Translations under genes and position numbers: made by a program
The notes under the pieces: generated by a model
Told to the model about the DNA's origin: nothing
What the model saw: the letters and a program-made list of their open reading frames with translations, nothing else
Database searches by the model: none
Shown here: positions 1 through 5,817 of the stretch, piece after piece
Layout: every line of letters starts with the position of its first letter
How positions within the stretch are numbered: position 1 is the stretch's first letter
Source of the DNA: Burkholderia sp.
Lineage (GTDB): Bacteria; Pseudomonadota; Gammaproteobacteria; Burkholderiales; Burkholderiaceae
Direction of reading: 5' to 3'
Assembly (NCBI GenBank): GCA_028292565.1
Contig: JAQGMD010000050.1
Coordinates: forward strand, 1-5,817
Length of the DNA stretch: 5,817 bases

Positions 1-158
1 GAGCGGTTTCAGCCTGACTGTACCGTCGATCCCGGACGCTTTGCCCGCGGCACTGCGTTGCGTCTCCTTGCCATGGCACCGCCATGTCGCGTCGACGCGC
101 CTTGTTCCGCAGGCAAATCGCCTCGGGCTCGCGTGGCACAGTCAGGCTGAAACCGCTC
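1..158. repeat. 158-bp imperfect palindrome with perfect 21-bp terminal inverted repeats
   Basis: Bases 1-21 are the exact reverse complement of bases 138-158. The symmetry continues inward in blocks: 27-34 pairs with 124-131 (7 of 8), 40-53 pairs with 104-117 (12 of 14), and the centre is CATGGC (72-77), loop ACC, GCCATG (81-86). The segment could therefore fold as one long imperfect hairpin or cruciform. A separate perfect 12-bp palindrome, CGCGTCGACGCG, lies at 88-99 on the right arm only. No convincing gene reads through it. It lies just past the end of the tusA-like gene, the usual place for a MITE-like or REP/BIME-like intergenic repeat. The left terminus coincides with the window edge, so the element may extend further left, and no target duplication can be tested. 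Its identity as a dispersed element is inference; the inverted symmetry is directly visible. Confidence 0.75.
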
Positions 159-160
159 TA

Positions 161-177
161 CGGAGCCCGCGGCTCCG
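161..177 (-). terminator. Small GC-rich hairpin after the tusA-like gene
   Basis: A perfect 7-bp stem, CGGAGCC (161-167) with GGCTCCG (171-177), closes a 3-nt loop. It begins 8 bases past the stop codon of the minus-strand tusA-like gene. This is the right place and shape for an intrinsic terminator of the alaS-NUDIX-tusA unit. However, no clear T-run follows on the minus strand (TAGAGCGGTTT), so it may only pause transcription or protect the 3' end. The larger palindrome at 1-158 follows directly and may add to the same effect. Confidence 0.4.
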
Positions 178-184
178 GTAGGGA

Positions 185-412
185 TTATTTGCGTTTCATG
201 AAGAAGACAAACTCCCTGTTGTCTTCGCTATGGGAAAGGAGTTGATTGCCGGTCTGCTTGGCGAAAGCCTGGAAATCGCGCACCGAACCAGGGTCGGTCG
301 CCATCACGCGCAGCACCTGGCCGCTGACCATTTCAGCCAGTGCTTTCTTGGCTTTCAGGATCGGCAGCGGGCAATTCAAACCGCGAGCGTCTAGCTCTTT
401 GTGAAATTCCAT
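185..412 (-). CDS. tusA: TusA-family sulfurtransferase (sulfur carrier protein)
   Basis: A 75-residue cytosolic protein of the TusA/SirA/YedF family. Family members carry sulfur as a persulfide on one cysteine and pass it to partners, for example in 2-thiouridine synthesis at tRNA wobble positions or in other sulfur transfer. The signature is near the N-terminus: LDARGLNCPLPILKAKKAL, with the active cysteine at residue 14 in a Cys-Pro-Leu-Pro motif. It is followed by the usual ATDPGSVRDFQAFAKQTGN core and a short basic end (KRK). The length matches the family. I chose the ATG at 412 because homologues typically begin just before F-H-K-E-L-D-A-R-G, but no Shine-Dalgarno precedes it. An in-frame ATG at 457 has GGAG four bases upstream and would give 90 residues, so the start is uncertain. 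The gene ends in TAA and is probably the last of the alaS-NUDIX cluster. Which TusA paralogue it is cannot be settled from sequence alone. Confidence 0.9.
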   Translation of the reverse strand: MEFHKELDARGLNCPLPILKAKKALAEMVSGQVLRVMATDPGSVRDFQAFAKQTGNQLLSHSEDNREFVFFMKRK

Positions 413-527
413 CGGCATGCTCGTGAGGGAGATGATAGGTTGATCCGAGTTGCGCATTCTACTCCAAACGAAGTTGCATAATGCACTGCAACAGACAATG
501 ACTGTTCGATAGGCGAACCAGCTAAAA

Positions 528-1052
528 CTAGGCAGCGGGACGGTCGACAAACTCTACCGGCAGGCCGCGCCCGCGCATCCAGTCGGCCATGGCATAACCC
601 GTTCCGGCGCGCCAGGGCCGCAGCTTTTCCGGCGCGATCAGGCGGTAGTCGACCAGTTCTTGCGACAAGCGGATCTCGCCGGATGCTTTTACATGGTAGG
701 CGATGATGAGTTCATTCTTGCGGATGAACTCATAGACGCCGATCAATGTAATTTCATCGGCATCAAGGTTCGTCTCTTCCTTCAGTTCACGCGCAATGCC
801 CTGTTCCGGTGTTTCTCCGCGCTCCATGAAACCTGTGACCAGCGCGAACATTTTTTCCGGCCAGGCTGCATTGCGTGCCAGCAGTATCCGTCCTTCGACT
901 TCGACCAGCGCCGCCAGCACGGGGAGCGGATTGTCCCAATGAGTCCAATGCCCTTCCGGGCAGGCGAGGCGGACCTTCGCTCCCTCGCCCACGTCCGCAC
1001 GCTCGACCAGCCGCGCGGAACACATAGGACAGTATTGGTAGGTTGGCTCCAA
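528..1052 (-). CDS. NUDIX hydrolase with N-terminal zinc ribbon
   Basis: A 174-residue pyrophosphohydrolase, expected to cleave a nucleoside diphosphate linked to another group, using Mg2+ or Mn2+. The NUDIX box spans residues 74-96 (G-x5-E-x7-R-E-L-x-E-E-x-N-L), with catalytic-type Glu89, Glu92 and Glu93 present. The usual glycine near its end is Asn95. An N-terminal zinc-ribbon-like segment has Cys8, Cys11, Cys31 and His35, resembling the linker that precedes the catalytic domain in NudC-type enzymes. At 174 residues it is shorter than NudC, so the substrate (NADH, ADP-ribose, FAD or a damaged nucleotide) cannot be assigned. The start is TTG at 1050-1052. It is preferred because AGGAG lies five bases upstream, and because the next ATG (codon 10) would remove Cys8. 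Only 20 bases separate it from the alaS stop, so it is very likely co-transcribed with alaS. Confidence 0.92.
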   Translation of the reverse strand: MEPTYQYCPMCSARLVERADVGEGAKVRLACPEGHWTHWDNPLPVLAALVEVEGRILLARNAAWPEKMFALVTGFMERGETPEQGIARELKEETNLDADEITLIGVYEFIRKNELIIAYHVKASGEIRLSQELVDYRLIAPEKLRPWRAGTGYAMADWMRGRGLPVEFVDRPAA

Positions 1053-1057
1053 AGAGG

Positions 1058-1062
1058 CTCCT
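1058..1062 (-). promoter_or_regulatory. Shine-Dalgarno AGGAG fixing the TTG start of the NUDIX gene
   Basis: On the minus strand, AGGAG is followed by five bases (CCTCT) and then TTG. It sits in the 20-base gap after the alaS stop codon and is the strongest ribosome binding site I found in the window. It supports both the unusual start codon and translation of the NUDIX protein from an alaS-led message. Confidence 0.75.
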
Positions 1063-1072
1063 GTGCTGGAGA

Positions 1073-3682
<2,610 letters not shown>

Positions 3683-3721
3683 GTTCTTTGAAAAAAGGTG
3701 GCGTGACGTTGCAAACAGTTG

Positions 3722-3727
3722 ATTATA
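3722..3727 (-). promoter_or_regulatory. Probable alaS promoter -10 element (TATAAT)
   Basis: The minus strand reads a perfect sigma-70 -10 hexamer, TATAAT, 39 bases before the alaS ATG. A transcript starting about seven bases downstream would have a leader of roughly 33 bases. I found no good -35 hexamer at 16-18 bases spacing (the region reads GTCAAACC) and no TG extension, so an activator or a weak promoter is possible. A short inverted repeat, TTAT-N5-ATAA (3723-3735), overlaps the hexamer and could be an operator. Confidence 0.55.
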
Positions 3728-3780
3728 CGTGATAACCCTTCCCGGTTTGACCGGCACGGGGGTGCAATCCCGGAGGCAAA

Positions 3781-3801
3781 CGGTTGGCAATTTGCCAACC
3801 G
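3781..3801 (-). terminator. Hairpin terminator candidate after the phosphodiesterase gene
   Basis: The arms CGGTTGGC (3781-3788) and GCCAACCG (3794-3801) form an 8-bp perfect stem with a 5-base loop, nine bases past the TGA of the minus-strand phosphodiesterase gene. On the minus strand the stem is followed by only three T residues (TTTGCC), so intrinsic termination may be partial. Its position between the phosphodiesterase gene and the alaS -10 element suggests it insulates alaS from read-through. Confidence 0.55.
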
Positions 3802-3810
3802 CTGCGGCCA

Positions 3811-4557
3811 TCAGGAAAAGGTCGGACCGATCAGATCGATGCGGTCGGTGCAAAAGGCATCGACGCCCCAAGCGAGGATTTCTTTTGCACGCTGCGGGTC
3901 GTTGACGGTGTAACAGAACAGGCCGAAGCCCTCGTCCGTGATGGCTCGCGCCTGCGCGGCCGACAACTTCTTGTGGTTGGTATGCAGCGCGACCGCATTC
4001 ACCTCGCTCAGCCGCTCCCGCCAATCCGGCGGCACCACATCGACCAGGTACCCGCGCGGGATCACAGGTGCTTCCGATTTTGCAGCGAGCAATGCATCGA
4101 AGGAAAACGACGAGAACAACGGAAGCGCCACTTGCGCTGCCACTTCGCCGGCAAACAAACGTTGCGTCACTTCCGCCACGACCCGTCCGGTCTGTTCCTC
4201 GAAGCCGGGGGATGGCTTGATCTCGATATTCATCCAGATATGGTTCTGTGTGCAGAAATCAACCACCTGCTCCAGCGTCGGCACCGGCTCGCCGGCGAAC
4301 TGCGAGCCGAACCAGGCGCCGGCGTCCATCGCGCTCAGCTCCTGCGCCGTGGTCTCGCACACTTTGCCGGCGCCCGGCACGGTGCGTCCGAAATAAGGGT
4401 CGTGCATCAGCACCGGCACGCCGTCGCGGGACAACATGACGTCAAACTCCACCGCATGAAATCCGCGGGACAGTCCGCAGCGCATCGCTGCCAGTGTGTT
4501 TTCGGGTGCGAGCGTGCCGCCCCCGCGGTGGGCGATGATTTTCGGAAAATTCCACAT
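3811..4557 (-). CDS. ugpQ: Glycerophosphodiester phosphodiesterase, UgpQ-like
   Basis: A 248-residue cytosolic enzyme expected to hydrolyse glycerophosphodiesters (for example glycerophosphoethanolamine) to sn-glycerol-3-phosphate plus an alcohol. It is a GDPD-family TIM barrel. Visible active-site elements are His10-Arg11 in IIAHRGG, Glu19-Asn20 (APENT), the metal ligands Glu37 and Asp39 (VEFDV), the second catalytic His52 (MHDP), and Glu112 with Lys114 (NIEIKP). The C-terminal strands FCYTVNDP and DAFCTDRID are typical. There is no signal peptide, and the length matches E. coli UgpQ (about 247), favouring UgpQ over periplasmic GlpQ. The frame is open to an ATG at 4593, but the ATG at 4557 puts the barrel's first strand at the N-terminus and has a modest AGG seven bases upstream, so it is preferred. 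No ugp transporter genes lie alongside. It is transcribed divergently from the CoA-transferase. Confidence 0.93.
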   Translation of the reverse strand: MWNFPKIIAHRGGGTLAPENTLAAMRCGLSRGFHAVEFDVMLSRDGVPVLMHDPYFGRTVPGAGKVCETTAQELSAMDAGAWFGSQFAGEPVPTLEQVVDFCTQNHIWMNIEIKPSPGFEEQTGRVVAEVTQRLFAGEVAAQVALPLFSSFSFDALLAAKSEAPVIPRGYLVDVVPPDWRERLSEVNAVALHTNHKKLSAAQARAITDEGFGLFCYTVNDPQRAKEILAWGVDAFCTDRIDLIGPTFS

Positions 4558-4621
4558 TTTCGACCTGGCTGGAATGATATGAGTTGGGCGCATAGTCTAA
4601 TTCGAATCGCCCGTTGCGTGG

Positions 4622-4651
4622 CAGACATCGTCGCGCGCATGGGGTTACAAT
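4622..4651 (+). promoter_or_regulatory. Possible sigma-70 promoter for the CoA-transferase gene
   Basis: In the 134-base gap between the divergent genes the plus strand has CAGACA (4622-4627, four of six to TTGACA), an 18-base spacer and TACAAT (4646-4651, five of six to TATAAT). The predicted leader is about 34 bases before the ATG at 4692. No clear minus-strand promoter for the phosphodiesterase gene was found in the same gap; the best -10 match (TATCAT, 4574-4579) would leave only a very short leader. This is an inference from pattern alone. Confidence 0.35.
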
Positions 4652-4691
4652 CGACCGCAACTTTCACCCACTGACAGCAGGCAATCCGACA

Positions 4692-5817
4692 ATGGCTGGT
4701 TCTTCATTCAAAAAAGCACTTGGACACATACGCGTACTGGACCTTACCCGCGTACTCGCGGGACCGTGGTGCGCACAAAACCTGGCGGACCTCGGCGCGG
4801 ACGTCATCAAGATCGAGCGGCCCGGCGCGGGTGACGACACGCGTCACTGGGGACCTCCGTACCTGAAAGACGCGGAAGGCAATGACACGACCGAAGCAGC
4901 ATATTACCTCGCCGCCAACCGCGGCAAGCGTTCCGTCACGCTCGACATCGCCACTCCCGAAGGACAGGAAATCATCCGCAAGCTGGCCCGCGTGTCAGAC
5001 GTCGTGCTGGAAAATTACAAGGTCGGCCAGCTGAAAAAGTACGGGCTCGACTACGAGTCCCTGCGGCGCGAAAAGGCCGACCTGGTCTACTGCTCGATCA
5101 CTGGCTTCGGCCAGGATGGCCCATACGCGCAGCGCGCCGGCTACGATTTTATCGTGCAGGGCATGGGCGGCTTCATGTCGATTACCGGCGAGCGCGACGA
5201 CCTGCCCGGCGGCGGACCGCAAAAAGCGGGCGTGGCAATTTCCGACCTGATGACCGGCATGTATTCGACGCTGGCCGTAATGGCGGCCCTGACGCATCGC
5301 GACCGCACCGGCGAAGGCCAATACATCGATATGGCGCTGCTCGACGTGCAGGTCGCGATGCTGGCCAACATGAATACCAATTACCTTGCCAGCGGCAATC
5401 CGCCTAAGCGCTGGGGCAATGCGCATCCGAACATCGTGCCTTACCAGACCTTTGCCACCTCCGACGGGCACATCATCGTGGCGGTCGGCAATGACGGCCA
5501 ATATCGCAAGTTCGTCGACGCCGGCGGCCGCCCCGAACTGGCGACCGACGAGCGCTTCGCCACCAATCCGATGCGGGTCCGCTATCGCGACACGCTGGTG
5601 CCGCTGCTCGCCGAAATGGTGAAGACCAAGACCAAGCAGGAATGGATCGATCAATTGGAAGCGGCCGGGGTGCCATGCGGTCCGATCAATAACCTCGATG
5701 AAGTGTTCGAGGACCCGCAGGTCGTTGCGCGCGGCATGCAAATGGATCTGCCCCATCCTTCCGGCGGCAAGGTCAAGCTGGTCGGCAGTCCGATGAAGAT
5801 GTCGGCGACTCCGCCGC
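4692..5817 (+). CDS. CaiB/BaiF family (class III) CoA-transferase, 3' end outside window
   Basis: An open frame of 375 codons from the ATG at 4692 with no stop, so the gene continues past the window; family members are about 390-410 residues, so most of it is here. Class III CoA-transferases move CoA between acyl-CoA and a free carboxylic acid through an aspartyl-CoA thioester. Seen in order: the N-terminal Rossmann-type segment GHIRVLDLTRVLAGPW (11-26) and LADLGADVIKIERPG (31-45); NRGKRSVTLD (76-85); SITGFGQDGPY (135-145); YDFIVQGMGG (151-160); GEGQYIDMALLD with the candidate nucleophile Asp218 (207-218); and the C-terminal AGVPCGPINNLDEVFEDPQV (325-344). The sequence does not fix the substrate: formyl/oxalate, succinyl, carnitine and hydroxymethylglutarate enzymes all share this fold. 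The Shine-Dalgarno is weak (AGG ten bases upstream). Genes beyond the window edge would help to name the pathway. Confidence 0.93.
   Translation, partial: MAGSSFKKALGHIRVLDLTRVLAGPWCAQNLADLGADVIKIERPGAGDDTRHWGPPYLKDAEGNDTTEAAYYLAANRGKRSVTLDIATPEGQEIIRKLARVSDVVLENYKVGQLKKYGLDYESLRREKADLVYCSITGFGQDGPYAQRAGYDFIVQGMGGFMSITGERDDLPGGGPQKAGVAISDLMTGMYSTLAVMAALTHRDRTGEGQYIDMALLDVQVAMLANMNTNYLASGNPPKRWGNAHPNIVPYQTFATSDGHIIVAVGNDGQYRKFVDAGGRPELATDERFATNPMRVRYRDTLVPLLAEMVKTKTKQEWIDQLEAAGVPCGPINNLDEVFEDPQVVARGMQMDLPHPSGGKVKLVGSPMKMSATPP

Noticed and set aside
1..158. tRNA, CRISPR repeat or insertion-sequence transposase in the left-edge repeat
   Set aside because: There is no cloverleaf, no regular repeat-spacer pattern, and no frame long enough for a transposase. 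Only the inverted symmetry is supported.
3683..4024. 114-codon N-terminal extension of AlaRS
   Set aside because: The extension crosses the alaS promoter region and the 3' end of the phosphodiesterase gene, is Arg-rich and unlike any AlaRS N-terminus. The ATG at 3682 gives the normal length.
3784..4674. 296-codon plus-strand open frame opposite the phosphodiesterase gene
   Set aside because: Antisense shadow of an intact GDPD enzyme; no recognisable domain.
4995..5756. 253-codon minus-strand open frame opposite the CoA-transferase gene
   Set aside because: The plus strand encodes a clear CaiB/BaiF protein over the same bases; the His/Val/Gly-rich antisense translation is typical of a shadow frame.

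Overview
The window looks like a stretch of core chromosome from a Gram-negative betaproteobacterium of moderately high GC. Burkholderiales, and within it an Oxalobacteraceae-like lineage, is my best guess. This rests on how familiar the AlaRS, TusA and CoA-transferase sequences and the gene order look, not on a search.

Layout: four genes lie on the minus strand, read from right to left, and one incomplete gene lies on the plus strand at the right edge. In minus-strand order they are a UgpQ-like glycerophosphodiester phosphodiesterase (3811-4557), alanyl-tRNA synthetase alaS (1073-3682), a zinc-ribbon NUDIX hydrolase starting at TTG (528-1052) and a small TusA-type sulfur carrier (185-412). 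A hairpin after the phosphodiesterase gene and a perfect TATAAT before alaS separate the phosphodiesterase from an apparent alaS-NUDIX(-tusA) transcription unit. The alaS-NUDIX gap is only 20 bp and holds a strong Shine-Dalgarno sequence. A CaiB/BaiF (class III) CoA-transferase starts divergently at 4692 and runs off the window end.

Function: the alaS unit joins tRNA charging (alaS), probable nucleotide clean-up or cofactor turnover (NUDIX) and sulfur delivery (TusA, often for tRNA thiolation). The phosphodiesterase recycles glycerol-3-phosphate from lipid head groups. The CoA-transferase probably belongs to organic acid or acyl-CoA metabolism. These are ordinary housekeeping functions. I see no phage, CRISPR, insertion-sequence transposase or defence genes.

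The least ordinary feature is positions 1-158, downstream of tusA. This non-coding element has perfect 21-bp inverted ends, and partial inverted symmetry continues inward to a hairpin tip at 72-86. It resembles a MITE or another dispersed intergenic palindrome and is the best candidate for follow-up.
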